64,000 bases of DNA from Bacillus sp. CGMCC 1.16541 (GTDB lineage: Bacteria; Bacillota; Bacilli; Bacillales; Bacillaceae_H), in contig NZ_QFRU01000015.1 of NCBI RefSeq assembly GCF_003184905.1, positions 33,217 through 97,216 of the forward strand, written 5' to 3'. The notes under the pieces were generated by a model, which worked only from the letters and a program-made list of their open reading frames with translations, had not been told where the DNA came from and did not search any database. The position numbers were made by a program, and so were the translations under genes. Positions 50,427-59,393 of the stretch are shown here, piece by piece (the first letter of the stretch is position 1; every line of letters begins with the position of its first letter).

Positions 50427-52361
50427 ATGAAGCTGAGCTATTTAGAAATAAAGAATTATAAATCAGTTGATTATTTAAGGATTCATATAGACTCATTGAC
50501 AGCAATCGTTGGAAAAAATAACTTTGGGAAATCAACAATTTTAGATGCTATTCAATGCTTTTATGGAGAAAAGGCTGTCGAGGCAGATAACTTCCATTTA
50601 GGAACTGATGAAGACATTGAAGTTAAAATTATCTTTGATGACATTACTGATTACGATATTGAAAGATGCTTTGGATATAAAATAATGGTAGCAAAAACAA
50701 ATTTAAAAATAAAAGAACGAATTGAAGATAATGAGTTTGCAATGAAACAATTAGAAAAATTAAAGAGTGATAGAGATAAGAAATTCAATGAAGTAAATGA
50801 AAAGTATAATGTAGATTACCCGAATAAATGCACAATTACAGTCACTTTTTCATATTCAAAAAAAGGAAAAGCAACTTATAGGATAAATGAAAATACTAAC
50901 ATCGCTAAAACTGATTTATTCAAATTTTTACCACCCATTAAAGTCATTTCTGCAATAAGAACACCAGACAAAGAAACCACAGCAGGTACAAAATCCAATT
51001 TAAAAGAACTAATATCTTTACTTCAAAGTGAAAATGATTCTGAGGATTACATAGAAATGCCTAAAATAGATGGTAAGCTATCATATGGAGAAATAAAGAC
51101 CCTGATATCCAAAAAAGAAGAAGAAAAATGTAAATACCTATCGCAAGATTTAACGAAGAATTTTCAAAATGCTATAAATACTGATTCTTTATCTGTAAAA
51201 GTTAAGATTGATAACTCTTTTAAATTTGATTTTAAATATAAGACAGTTTTAGAGGATAAGGATGTACCAGGTAGAGAGATTGATATTCTCTCTTGCGGAA
51301 CTGGTTTACAAAGTATGATGATATTGTCCATTTTACAGACTTATATAAAACTTAAGAAAGATGACGACTTTATATTATTGATAGAAGAGCCCGAAGTATA
51401 TTTGCACCCCTCATTACAAAGAAAAATGATTGGTACATTGCTAAAAATCAGTGAAAAAAATCAAATCATTTTAACCACTCATTCGCCAATAATAATAAGT
51501 AAAATTGATAAAGGAAACATACATTGCGTTAATAAGGATAAGGGAGTCACTTTATTGGTAGAAGCGTCAGTAGAAAATATCATACAAGAGTTAGGTGTGC
51601 AAATATCCGATATATTAAACAAACAGGCTGTTATATTTGTAGAGGGTAAAGATGATGCTCGATTGTTTAGTCTCCTTATCAATAAAATTGCAAAACAAAA
51701 AGGTTTGGAGACGGACTTTACTGAAAAGTACATTGATATGATTCAGACTGATGGCTTTGATAAAATGAGTTTTTACGCTAACGCTCAAATATTGCATAAG
51801 GATGCTGTGAAAGCTCCTTATTGGGTAATTACTGATTCGGATGGAGAGTATATCGAAGACAGAAAAAAGGATTTAATGGAAAAAGGAAAAGCAAATGGTC
51901 TGAATATAAATGAAGAACAGTTTAAAATCTTATCAGAATATGCAATAGAATCCTATTTTTTAGCTCCTATATTATTGGAACATGTATTTGGGTTTAACGA
52001 AAAGGAATCCTCTCTTTTACATGATACATATTTTCAAAAATATGAAGAGGTATTATGTAGTCTAAGGCAAGGAAAAGGAATTATAAATAAGAAAACCTTT
52101 AGGAGTAACTATAAGCCTAAAATAATGTTCTCTAATTTAGATAAGCCAGAAGAGATTATCGAGCTTATTTTAGATAAATACTATAGTGCAGATGTTAAAT
52201 TCAAGGAATTAAGAAAAAGACTTATAGATGATTGGAATAATCAAAGTGACCCGATAGGATACTTTATCAACCAATTAGATTATTCAGTTCTTGTTAGTTC
52301 TAAAATGAATGAAGTGATAAGTCATTTAGGCGAAATAATTGACTCTATAGTAGGTAAATAA
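50427..52361 (+). CDS. OLD-family ATPase/TOPRIM nuclease
   Basis: 644 aa. An SMC/ABC-like ATPase comes first: Walker A IVGKNNFGKST (about 27-37), then a coiled-coil insertion (about 85-125), the signature LSCGTGLQSMM and Walker B LLIEEPEVYLHPSLQ (about 312-326). A TOPRIM domain follows: VIFVEGKDDARLF (E at about 405) and the acidic ITDSDGEY (about 470). The architecture fits the OLD/AbiL/GajA group of phage-defence nucleases. No UvrD-type GajB helicase or reverse transcriptase lies next to it. AAGGAG lies 8 bases before the ATG. Confidence 0.85.
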   Translation: MKLSYLEIKNYKSVDYLRIHIDSLTAIVGKNNFGKSTILDAIQCFYGEKAVEADNFHLGTDEDIEVKIIFDDITDYDIERCFGYKIMVAKTNLKIKERIEDNEFAMKQLEKLKSDRDKKFNEVNEKYNVDYPNKCTITVTFSYSKKGKATYRINENTNIAKTDLFKFLPPIKVISAIRTPDKETTAGTKSNLKELISLLQSENDSEDYIEMPKIDGKLSYGEIKTLISKKEEEKCKYLSQDLTKNFQNAINTDSLSVKVKIDNSFKFDFKYKTVLEDKDVPGREIDILSCGTGLQSMMILSILQTYIKLKKDDDFILLIEEPEVYLHPSLQRKMIGTLLKISEKNQIILTTHSPIIISKIDKGNIHCVNKDKGVTLLVEASVENIIQELGVQISDILNKQAVIFVEGKDDARLFSLLINKIAKQKGLETDFTEKYIDMIQTDGFDKMSFYANAQILHKDAVKAPYWVITDSDGEYIEDRKKDLMEKGKANGLNINEEQFKILSEYAIESYFLAPILLEHVFGFNEKESSLLHDTYFQKYEEVLCSLRQGKGIINKKTFRSNYKPKIMFSNLDKPEEIIELILDKYYSADVKFKELRKRLIDDWNNQSDPIGYFINQLDYSVLVSSKMNEVISHLGEIIDSIVGK

Positions 52362-52683
52362 GTCAATTATTGAATAAATAATAGGATAATTATATTTATT
52401 CTTGTAGGAATTACTGAAATTATTGGAGTGTTTATTATTCTTTCTATCTCGTGTGATAATGGCTTTGATAAAAAACGTCTGAAACATAAGATTGATTATG
52501 TTCTATTGGTGCTTTGCGTTTATTTATCATTAATTCTGAGCATTAGTTAATCTAATTGCCAATCCTGTGAATGTACTACAGCATAATAAGGCAATTCCCC
52601 CTTGAAAACATCGATAAGAAAGTTATTAATCGGGGATTCCATCATGCTTTGGGGCCCTCGTCATTAGATTTAGTGATAATGAG
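52362..52683. other. Intergenic stretch after the OLD gene
   Basis: No credible gene. On the plus strand a stretch of about 55 codons ending at the TAA near 52550 encodes two hydrophobic segments (IIIFILVG and YVLLVLCVYLSLILSI). It has no ATG and only a GTG inside the first segment, so it is probably a gene remnant. The rest, to the terminator, shows an imperfect repeat (CTCGTCATTA / TGATAATGAG) only. Confidence 0.4.
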
Positions 52684-52715
52684 AAGAGCAGGAGTATCCT
52701 GCTCTTTCTTTTTAT
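52684..52715 (+). terminator. Terminator between convergent genes
   Basis: AGAGCAGGA and TCCTGCTCT with a three-base loop followed by a U-rich stretch on the plus strand. It lies between the OLD gene and the convergent methyltransferase gene. Confidence 0.85.
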
Positions 52716-52739
52716 TTGAAAGAAAAGTAATCGAACTTC

Positions 52740-53375
52740 CTAATTAACTTCATTATACTGGGTCTTAATTCCAATAATCTTTCTGTACATACCATTTAGC
52801 ATAATAGGTGAATCCGTTTGTATGGATAATTGCTTAGAAAATGGGTTAGCCACTTGTTCAAATCTCAATCCAATATCTGTACCCAACAAGGAGATAAGCG
52901 GTCTTATTCCCCTTTTGAAAAGAGATAGTTCTTGGTTCTCAGGAACGAATTTATCAAATATCAATATTCTCCCTTTAGGTTTCGTTACTCTAATCATCTC
53001 TTCCATACACTTATGAGGATTTGGGACAACAGAAAGAAGTAAACTTGCTATTACAATGTCAAAAGATTCATCGGGTAATGTTAAATCCTGTGCATCCATT
53101 TGCATGAATGTAATATCTGTATGATGAAACTTTTCTCTTGCTTTATCCAGCATGTCACTGGAAAAATCAATGGCTGTTATGTCGATATCATTATGTGGGA
53201 CATACTCTAAATCTGCACCTGTACCACAACCTACTAAGAGTACCCTTTCACCCTGAACCCATTCTAAATCCTTAAATACCTCTCTTCTTGCTTTCAAAAA
53301 AATTCCTTTATTGAAAAATTGGTCATAAAATGGCGACCATACCTTATAGATAATTTGATTCCATGTGCTATTCAT
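52740..53375 (-). CDS. Class I SAM-dependent methyltransferase
   Basis: 211 aa. Motif I VLLVGCGTGADLEYVP (about residues 43-58), motif II ITAIDFSSDMLDKA, and the post-I LPDESFDIVIASLLL place it with the UbiE/PmtA-like small-molecule or phospholipid methyltransferases. Start at 53375 follows GAGGAGTCCTAAA. It is divergent from cadCA, and the upstream cadC operator lies in its promoter region, so co-regulation by metal is possible. Substrate unknown; a DNA methylase is excluded by the absence of an NPP[YF] motif. Confidence 0.8.
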   Translation of the reverse strand: MNSTWNQIIYKVWSPFYDQFFNKGIFLKARREVFKDLEWVQGERVLLVGCGTGADLEYVPHNDIDITAIDFSSDMLDKAREKFHHTDITFMQMDAQDLTLPDESFDIVIASLLLSVVPNPHKCMEEMIRVTKPKGRILIFDKFVPENQELSLFKRGIRPLISLLGTDIGLRFEQVANPFSKQLSIQTDSPIMLNGMYRKIIGIKTQYNEVN

Positions 53376-53486
53376 TTTAGGACTCCTCACCTAACAACTT
53401 TACTGAGTATCTGTATTCTTTGGGATACTAATAAAATCCTTTATTTTGTGGAATTTTCATAAAAGAAGATTAATTTTTTACACTTC

Positions 53487-53551
53487 ATTCAAATTTACAT
53501 TTGAATAATAAAAGGGTTAGAGTTATAATATATTCAAATATACATTTGAAT
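53487..53551 (+). promoter_or_regulatory. cad promoter with two CadC operators
   Basis: TTGAAT (53501-53506) and TATAAT (53524-53529) are 17 bases apart. Two copies of ATTCAAAT-4-ATTTGAAT flank the -10: 53487-53506 (covering the -35) and 53532-53551 (just downstream of the start point). They match the inverted repeat known for CadC/SmtB repressors. CadC bound at both should block the promoter until Cd, Pb or Zn releases it. Confidence 0.85.
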
Positions 53552-53563
53552 GAGAAAGGGGAA

Positions 53564-53938
53564 ATGAATGTGAGTAAAAAGGATACATGTGAAATTTATT
53601 GTTACGATGAAGAGAAAGTGAATCGAGTTCAAGAGGAAATCGAGAAGGCAGATATCAGTAATATATCCAAAGTATTTAAAGTAATTGGTGATGAAAATCG
53701 TACTAAGATTGCGTATGCTCTTTGCCGAGAAGATGAACTGTGTGTTTGTGATATTGCCAATATCTTAGGTACATCTATAGCAACAGCATCCCACCATCTT
53801 CGTACCCTTCATAAACTTGCTATATTAAAGCATCGAAAAGAAGGAAAATTGGCTTTTTATTCATTAGACGATGACCATATTAAACAGTTAATCCTTATTG
53901 CTTTGGAGCATAATCAGGAGGTGAAGACACATGTCTGA
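53564..53938 (+). CDS. cadC: Metal-responsive repressor CadC (ArsR/SmtB family)
   Basis: 124 aa winged-helix repressor. The metal site motif [11 protein letters not shown] is in the alpha-3 region, and the recognition helix region is [21 protein letters not shown]-terminal cysteines ([10 protein letters not shown]) complete the thiol site used for Cd(II)/Pb(II). The ATG at 53564 follows AAAGGGG; a 21-codon in-frame extension runs into the operator and is rejected. It overlaps cadA by 8 bases. Confidence 0.94.
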   Translation: MNVSKKDTCEIYCYDEEKVNRVQEEIEKADISNISKVFKVIGDENRTKIAYALCREDELCVCDIANILGTSIATASHHLRTLHKLAILKHRKEGKLAFYSLDDDHIKQLILIALEHNQEVKTHV

Positions 53939-56045
53939 ACAACAACAAACGAAAACGTATAGAGTACAAGGTTTTACTTGTGCAAATTGTGCATCAATAT
54001 TTGAAAACAACGTCAAAGCACTTGAAGGAGTTCAAGATGCAAAAGTAAATTTTGGTGCATCAAAAGTTGAAGTTATTGGAAATACAACTATTGAAGAGTT
54101 AGAAAAAGCAGGGGCATTTGAAAATTTAAAGATAAGAAATGAAAGAGAACAACTCGTTAAGCAAAAACCATTTTGGAAGCAAAAAGAAAACATAAAAGTG
54201 TATATCTCAGCATTCCTACTTTTGATTAGTTGGTTGATGACAAAACAATATGGTGAGGAAAGCCTTCTTCCGACTATAGGTTATGCACTTTCTATTTTGA
54301 TTGGTGGCTATTCCCTATTTATCAAAGGACTTAAAAATCTAATACGTTTAAAGTTTGATATGAATACCTTGATGACTGTAGCCATATTAGGAGCATCAGC
54401 TATTGGAGAATGGGGCGAAGGAGCAACTGTAGTTATCCTGTTTGCAATAAGTGAAGCATTAGAAAGATATTCAATGGATAAAGCTCGTAATTCTATTCAA
54501 TCCCTAATGGATATTGCACCAAAAGAAGCTCTTATTCGCAGAGGAAATAAAGAGATTATGGTTCAAGTTGATGACATTCAAATTGACGACATAATGATAG
54601 TAAAACCAGGTCAGAAACTTGCAATGGATGGGATTGTTGTTAAAGGAACATCTACTATCAATCAAGCGGCCATTACGGGTGAATCTGTACCAGTCGTAAA
54701 AAAAGTCAATGAAGAGGTATATGCTGGTACGTTAAATGAAGAAGGATTATTAGAAGTAAAAGTCACGAAACGTGTTGAGGATACCACTCTTTCTAAAATC
54801 ATTCATATGGTGGAGGAAGCACAAGCGGAAAAAGCCCCATCCCAGGCGTTTGTAGACAAATTTGCAAAGTATTATACACCAGGAATTATTATTATTGCCC
54901 TATTACTGGCAGTAGTTCCTCCCCTACTCTTAAACGGTGATTGGCAAGAGTGGATATATAGAGGTTTGGCAGTTCTTGTTGTAGGTTGTCCATGTGCGTT
55001 GGTCATTTCAACACCAGTATCCATTGTAACAGCCATAGGAAATGGAGCAAAAAATGGTGTTTTGATTAAAGGCGGAATTCACTTAGAAGAAACAGGGGCA
55101 TTAAAAGTTATTGCATTTGATAAAACTGGAACACTTACAAAAGGTCTTCCTTCTGTTACAGATATAGTCCCTTTCAATGATGAAGAACAAAAAATAATGA
55201 CGATTACATCTGCAATTGAAAAAGGGTCACAGCATCCGTTAGCTTCAGCCATAATCAGAAAAGCCGATGCCGATAATCTACCTTACAAAGATGTAAATGT
55301 TGAGAATTTCCAGTCGATTACAGGAAAAGGTGTAAAAGCAGATGTCGATGGAACAACTTATTATGTCGGTAGCCCAAATTTGTTCGAGGAATTATATAGT
55401 GTAGAAGAGAATATTAAACAACGAATAACTAATCTGCAAGAACAAGGAAAAACAGTAATGGTCTTAGGAACTTCTAAAGAAATTATGTCTCTTATTGCAG
55501 TGGCAGATGAAGTAAGGGAGAGTTCTATAGAGGCAATTCGTAAACTTCATCAAATCGGTATTGAAAAGACTGTCATGCTTACAGGAGATAATGAAGGAAC
55601 AGCCAAAGCAATCGGTAAAGAAGTTGGTGTTATGGAAATACAGGCTGAACTATTACCAGAAGATAAGTTAGCTTATATTAAACAGCTTCGTGACAAATAT
55701 GATAAAGTAGCAATGGTCGGAGACGGAGTAAATGATGCCCCTGCCCTTGCATCTGCAACAGTGGGTATAGCAATGGGTGGAGCTGGAACGGATACTGCAT
55801 TAGAGACAGCGGATATTGCTTTAATGTCTGATGATTTAAGTAAACTTCCATATACAATTAAACTTAGTCGAAAAGCCTTGGCAATCATCAAGCAAAACAT
55901 TACGTTTTCATTAGGCATTAAGTTACTTGCTTTGGTACTTATTGTTCCTGGCTGGTTGACATTATGGTTAGCCATCTTTGCAGATATGGGTGCAACATTA
56001 ATTGTTACCTTAAATAGTTTAAGACTATTAAGAGTAAAGGAATAG
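53931..56045 (+). CDS. cadA: Cadmium/zinc-exporting P1B-type ATPase CadA
   Basis: 704 aa efflux pump. It has an N-terminal metal-binding domain with GFTCANCAS (about residues 14-22), the CPC transmembrane motif [13 protein letters not shown], the phosphorylation site DKTGTLTKG, the ATP-binding HP motif ([10 protein letters not shown]) and [12 protein letters not shown]. The pattern is that of Cd/Zn/Pb pumps, not copper. It is cotranscribed with cadC. Confidence 0.95.
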   Translation: MSEQQQTKTYRVQGFTCANCASIFENNVKALEGVQDAKVNFGASKVEVIGNTTIEELEKAGAFENLKIRNEREQLVKQKPFWKQKENIKVYISAFLLLISWLMTKQYGEESLLPTIGYALSILIGGYSLFIKGLKNLIRLKFDMNTLMTVAILGASAIGEWGEGATVVILFAISEALERYSMDKARNSIQSLMDIAPKEALIRRGNKEIMVQVDDIQIDDIMIVKPGQKLAMDGIVVKGTSTINQAAITGESVPVVKKVNEEVYAGTLNEEGLLEVKVTKRVEDTTLSKIIHMVEEAQAEKAPSQAFVDKFAKYYTPGIIIIALLLAVVPPLLLNGDWQEWIYRGLAVLVVGCPCALVISTPVSIVTAIGNGAKNGVLIKGGIHLEETGALKVIAFDKTGTLTKGLPSVTDIVPFNDEEQKIMTITSAIEKGSQHPLASAIIRKADADNLPYKDVNVENFQSITGKGVKADVDGTTYYVGSPNLFEELYSVEENIKQRITNLQEQGKTVMVLGTSKEIMSLIAVADEVRESSIEAIRKLHQIGIEKTVMLTGDNEGTAKAIGKEVGVMEIQAELLPEDKLAYIKQLRDKYDKVAMVGDGVNDAPALASATVGIAMGGAGTDTALETADIALMSDDLSKLPYTIKLSRKALAIIKQNITFSLGIKLLALVLIVPGWLTLWLAIFADMGATLIVTLNSLRLLRVKE

Positions 56046-56109
56046 CGTTTTTGGGATAAAATAGTTGCAGAAAAGTCGCTTATTCCGTATCAGTTAAGGA
56101 GTAGTTTAT

Positions 56110-56295
56110 ATGAAGGATAATATGGAAAATTGCCCACACTGTAATACTAATCTACAAGGGGAACTAATACCAAAAGAGCAACAGGAATCCTATGGAGCGA
56201 CTCATTTCACAAGAAAAATTGGCATATACGACCTTTTGAAGGACCAGACGGTTAAATGGAAATGTCCTGATTGCGGAGATGAATGGGATAGATAA
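56110..56295 (+). CDS. Small zinc-ribbon protein
   Basis: 61 aa. CPHCNTNLQG near the start and CPDCGDEWDR at the end form a two-CxxC zinc ribbon. AAGGAG lies 9 bases before the ATG. It follows cadA by 64 bases and precedes the terminator, so it belongs to the cad transcript. Role unknown; metal buffering is conceivable. Confidence 0.7.
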   Translation: MKDNMENCPHCNTNLQGELIPKEQQESYGATHFTRKIGIYDLLKDQTVKWKCPDCGDEWDR

Positions 56296-56334
56296 TAATT
56301 GTTGAGTAATACGAGAGAGAAGTCATAAAAAACT

Positions 56335-56367
56335 AAAGGTAGTAGATTAGTATCCACTACCTTTTTT
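56335..56367 (+). terminator. Terminator of the cad operon
   Basis: AAAGGTAGT and ACTACCTTT (9 bp) with a 12-base loop, followed by UUUU on the plus strand. Confidence 0.88.
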
Positions 56368-56441
56368 CGTGCCCATTTCGATATGATTTCGTAATCAATT
56401 AAACTGCTAAAACAGGTGTTTTATACCATGATTTGTTCTTT

Positions 56442-56918
56442 TTATTTTCTCTCTAATAATCTAAGTAAAGTATCCGCACATGCAAACGCCTGGAAACGCT
56501 GTTCTTCTATAAATTCATCTTTTTCTTTGTTAAAAGTGTATTTAATAGACCAAATGGAGTTAGTGTCGAACACACGAAAAAAGATATATAAAGTGTTATT
56601 TTGCTTATCAAATTTGTACTCATGGTCTGTTTTGATTTGACGACCAAATTTTAATACTTCTTGTTCAACCATTTCCACACATTTTCTTTCCATTTCTACC
56701 TCTTCCAAAATATCTATCAATTCCCTTTGGGTTTCCCTGGACAAGTTTTTAACCATTGTTTCCATTCCAACATTAGTCATAAGGAGATTAAGCATTTTTA
56801 TTCTTTCTGCTTCGTCAAAAAAGATATCGTTCTGGTACATTTCTGTTTTTTCTGGGGTATTTTCTTCGTATTGTTGATAAGTTATTTTTTGTGGTTCTCT
56901 GCGAGGAATAAGTTCCAT
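56442..56918 (-). CDS. Unknown protein, 158 aa
   Basis: Not recognised. Begins MELIPRREPQKITYQQYEEN; a helical middle (ETQRELIDILEEVEMERKCV) and a C-terminal half with beta-rich YKFDKQNNTLYIFFRVFD. AAGGAG lies 8 bases before the ATG at 56918. It is the last of three minus-strand genes of unknown function, 12 bases after the next. Confidence 0.55.
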   Translation of the reverse strand: MELIPRREPQKITYQQYEENTPEKTEMYQNDIFFDEAERIKMLNLLMTNVGMETMVKNLSRETQRELIDILEEVEMERKCVEMVEQEVLKFGRQIKTDHEYKFDKQNNTLYIFFRVFDTNSIWSIKYTFNKEKDEFIEEQRFQAFACADTLLRLLERK

Positions 56919-56930
56919 TTTCAACTCTCC

Positions 56931-57287
56931 TTAACCTTCATTCTTCTGTTTTTCTCTAATTTCTTTTAGTCCATTTATGAAATGTGCTTCATTTTCTTTT
57001 TCCAGGACTTTTAGTATTGTGTTATCGTCTAAATTTGTATGAACCGCCAATTTAACCATTAATTTAACCTTAGCATCTGTTTTACCACTAAAGTAGCCAT
57101 CTTCGTGCCCTGTCTCATAACCAGTAAAGAAAATATCTTTAAATTGATTCTCAATTGTTTCATATATGCTTTGGATAGAGTCACCTTTGTCTTCCCAAAA
57201 CTTATTGTAGGCACGATTTAATTGCCATGAATTAAGTAATTCATCCATCCTGTCCAAAAAGATTTCCCCCTCTTCTAATGACATCAT
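56931..57287 (-). CDS. Unknown protein, 118 aa
   Basis: Not recognised. The middle (YETGHEDGYFSGKTDAKVKL) and the C-terminal helix pair (LDDNTILKVLEKENEAHFIN) recall the tail of Rpn/PD-(D/E)XK transposase-like proteins, but no nuclease core is present. The ribosome binding site before ATG 57287 is weak; an ATG 13 codons in could be the real start. Confidence 0.5.
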   Translation of the reverse strand: MMSLEEGEIFLDRMDELLNSWQLNRAYNKFWEDKGDSIQSIYETIENQFKDIFFTGYETGHEDGYFSGKTDAKVKLMVKLAVHTNLDDNTILKVLEKENEAHFINGLKEIREKQKNEG

Positions 57288-57327
57288 CGTTCAAAATAAG
57301 AAATCCAGTCTCATATCCGTTACATAG

Positions 57328-57747
57328 TTATTTCCTTATGTCTTTAATGACGATAAAATTAAGTAGTTCTGAAGGTTTAACACACAACAAAGGACTTATT
57401 GCTTCAAAAGTAATTGCTATTGTTAATCTTGCAAATTCTTTAACCTTACTTTTAGCTTCAAAGCCATGAATACTTAAGGTAACTTCACCAATTACAATCT
57501 GCAAATTACCGTTCATCATAAAGATATTGATTTGATGTCTCCTATCAATATATACTCTGTTTCTGTGCCATTGTAACTTCCCATCATCAGAATAATAAGA
57601 ACAAAGTTCTCCTATTTTCCTCTGGATTTTCATTGCTTCAATACTTTTCATAAGTGAGTTGAAATTTCTTCCTTCTCCACTCATAGAAATACACAAATAT
57701 GCTGTGTTTTTATTTTCTTTTCCTATTGCCCATTTTTCTATTTTCAA
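57328..57747 (-). CDS. Unknown protein, 139 aa
   Basis: Not recognised. A mixed alpha/beta protein with HRNRVYIDRRHQINIFMMNG and a helical C-terminal part. The TTG at 57747 is 6 bases from AGGGTG, which overlaps the GTG at 57756. It is 40 bases upstream of the 118-aa gene and probably in one operon with it. Confidence 0.45.
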   Translation of the reverse strand: MKIEKWAIGKENKNTAYLCISMSGEGRNFNSLMKSIEAMKIQRKIGELCSYYSDDGKLQWHRNRVYIDRRHQINIFMMNGNLQIVIGEVTLSIHGFEAKSKVKEFARLTIAITFEAISPLLCVKPSELLNFIVIKDIRK

Positions 57748-57799
57748 ATTTATCACCCTGTAAAAAATAATTTACCTATTCCTTCAAGCAAGATAGGAT

Positions 57800-57845
57800 A
57801 ACAAAAAACACTTCACTCCCCAAAGGAAATAAAGTGTTTTTTGTT
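57800..57845. terminator. Bidirectional terminator
   Basis: Perfect 14-bp arms AACAAAAAACACTT and AAGTGTTTTTTGTT with an 18-base loop. It insulates the unknown gene set from the controller gene and its promoter. Confidence 0.75.
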
Positions 57846-57931
57846 AAAATATATATCATTTACAATAATCTGTATTAAGGTATTCATATTATCAACCTCT
57901 TACTTCAGGAAAAGATATTTTTATAATGCTT

Positions 57932-57987
57932 GTCTATTATAGTCAACTTTTTACAAAATGTCACTCATAGTCTGTAGATATATAGTC
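57932..57987 (+). promoter_or_regulatory. C-box operator of an R-M controller protein
   Basis: At 57962-57987 two half-sites CACT-CAT-AGTC and GATA-TAT-AGTC are joined by TGTA; the two AGTC are 15 bases apart. This is the spacing of the C-box (GACT-3-AGTC, 4 bases, GACT-3-AGTC) bound by restriction-modification controller proteins. A further TATAGTC lies at 57938-57944. It sits 23 bases before the C gene, as expected for autoregulation. Confidence 0.75.
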
Positions 57988-58009
57988 TACAATTTTTAAA
58001 AATGTATCT

Positions 58010-58240
58010 ATGGAAGATAAATATATCAAAATCAAATTTGGACTTGCTGTAAAAAAACAAAGACTTTTGAAAAACATTTCTCAGGAGAAATTTGCAGAAA
58101 TAGTAGGCCTTCATAGAACTTATATTAGTGAGGTGGAACGAGGTACAAGGAACGTCTCTTTAATAAATATAGTAAGAATAGCTGAAGGCTTAGAAATGAA
58201 GACCTCAGAACTTTTTCATAGAATGGAAAAAGAAATATAG
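58010..58240 (+). CDS. Restriction-modification type controller (C) protein
   Basis: 76-aa XRE-family HTH protein. SQEKFAEIVGLHRTYISEVERGTRNVSL is split as the typical HTH of C proteins (about residues 24-50, with LHRTYISEVERG) followed by INIVRIAEGLEMKTSELF, which is the C.AhdI/C.Esp1396I dimerisation part. Such proteins delay restriction enzyme synthesis. A C-box lies just upstream. The only restriction-modification pair in the window is 8 kb away and lacks a C-box, so this copy is an orphan or has lost its partner. No clear ribosome binding site, so it may be leaderless, as many C genes are. Confidence 0.82.
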   Translation: MEDKYIKIKFGLAVKKQRLLKNISQEKFAEIVGLHRTYISEVERGTRNVSLINIVRIAEGLEMKTSELFHRMEKEI

Positions 58241-58370
58241 GTTATTATGTCTTTGGAAAAGTGTTGTTGGGTTAAGTTTGAGATTTTACTTTATATAACC
58301 TGGGAGAAAAAGAAGATTCTATACAAAGACACAGCTTAGTTTATAAAAGTACAACATAATACCAAAGAAA

Positions 58371-58395
58371 CAAAGACCTTGTTACGAGGTCTTTG
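58371..58395. terminator. Terminator at the end of the 275-aa gene
   Basis: CAAAGACC and GGTCTTTG with a nine-base loop. The last codons and stop of the minus-strand gene lie within it. It is followed by U-rich sequence on both strands. Confidence 0.75.
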
Positions 58396-59209
58396 TTTTT
58401 ATGTATTCATCAAATCGCTTTAATATATTTGCTGTAACAATCAAAACCAAATGTAGTCTAAAGGTTGAATCATCAATATCTGATAGACCTGGATGGGACC
58501 CTTCGGGATGAAGTCTCTTCCAAAATCCATTAATAAATCCTGTGCTATTACCTGTATCCCATTCATTTAAAGATGTATCAAAAATTGGCGGATTGGTTTT
58601 TGATAATTCAGCTTTTTTTAAATGGTCACTTTTTATACTCTTTATATGTACTTCCCCATAAATACTCTCGGCCATTTCATGGAATAAACTCTCTACATAA
58701 GTTCGTAGCTGTGAATTAGCAGATGCCCATTTTCCATTTTCGTGATTACTCATAGCTTGTCGAAGGTGTCCTAAAGGTGTAGTAAATTTATATTTGTCCA
58801 ATAATACAAAAATTTCCTCTTTTGATAAAGGTATATTAACACTTTGAGGCACATGATATTTTAACTCATTATCAATAATCGCTAACCCATCTTGTTTCAA
58901 AAGTTTAAATATTAAAGGGTATGTATCTTCAAAACTTTTAATTTCTACCTCATACATTTGACTTTCTTTTAAGTAACAAACTTCTTTGTCTATTAATTCC
59001 TTTATTAGTTCAAATGATATATCTGAGATTTCTGGATTTTCCTTGTTTTTAAGAAAATAATAAACAATGTTATTAATTCTCTCTGATTTGCTATTTCCAA
59101 TAGCAATATCTTGTAAATTATATTTTAATGCGTATGTAGTAATTTTTGTGTTAGTTTTTGGTTCAAGAAAAGTGGTTAAAATTTCGGTAAGTAATCTACT
59201 TGAAAGCAT
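58382..59209 (-). CDS. Unknown protein, possible HEPN/Abi-like
   Basis: 275 aa. The N-terminal half is a helical domain. The C-terminal half (about 140-270) has AMSNHENGKWASANSQLRTY, LHPEGSHPGLSDIDD and RLHLVLIVTANILKRFDEY. Conserved polar residues with R and H in helical surroundings recall HEPN-type or Abi proteins of defence islands, but no firm motif was identified. GGAGGGGAACTT precedes the ATG. It is convergent with the controller gene and downstream of radA with a terminator between. Confidence 0.4.
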   Translation of the reverse strand: MLSSRLLTEILTTFLEPKTNTKITTYALKYNLQDIAIGNSKSERINNIVYYFLKNKENPEISDISFELIKELIDKEVCYLKESQMYEVEIKSFEDTYPLIFKLLKQDGLAIIDNELKYHVPQSVNIPLSKEEIFVLLDKYKFTTPLGHLRQAMSNHENGKWASANSQLRTYVESLFHEMAESIYGEVHIKSIKSDHLKKAELSKTNPPIFDTSLNEWDTGNSTGFINGFWKRLHPEGSHPGLSDIDDSTFRLHLVLIVTANILKRFDEYIKTKTS

Positions 59210-59332
59210 AAGTTCCCCTCCTTGGATATTTTTAGCATTTATACCTATTTTAATTTATGCTGTAAGTTAGAGCAATTTAAAATATGTTAGTTTGGAAAAT
59301 ATGGTACGAGGAACAGTTTTTCCAATTATTTC

Positions 59333-59368
59333 ACAAAAACCACCCCTTTTTTTAAAAATAGGGGTGGC
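59333..59368 (-). terminator. Terminator after the element radA
   Basis: CCACCCC and GGGGTGG arms (minus-strand order CCACCCC then GGGGTGG) with a 14-base A/U loop, followed by UUUUU. Confidence 0.8.
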
Positions 59369-59393
59369 TTCATCCTTTGATGTTACTGTGGTT

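Noticed and set aside
50427-52361. Gabija system
   Set aside because: The ATPase/TOPRIM protein is GajA-like in architecture, but no UvrD-family GajB gene lies on either side.
52390-52550. Small two-helix membrane protein
   Set aside because: The frame has no ATG or TTG and only an internal GTG, no convincing ribosome binding site, and lies behind a finished gene; treated as a remnant.
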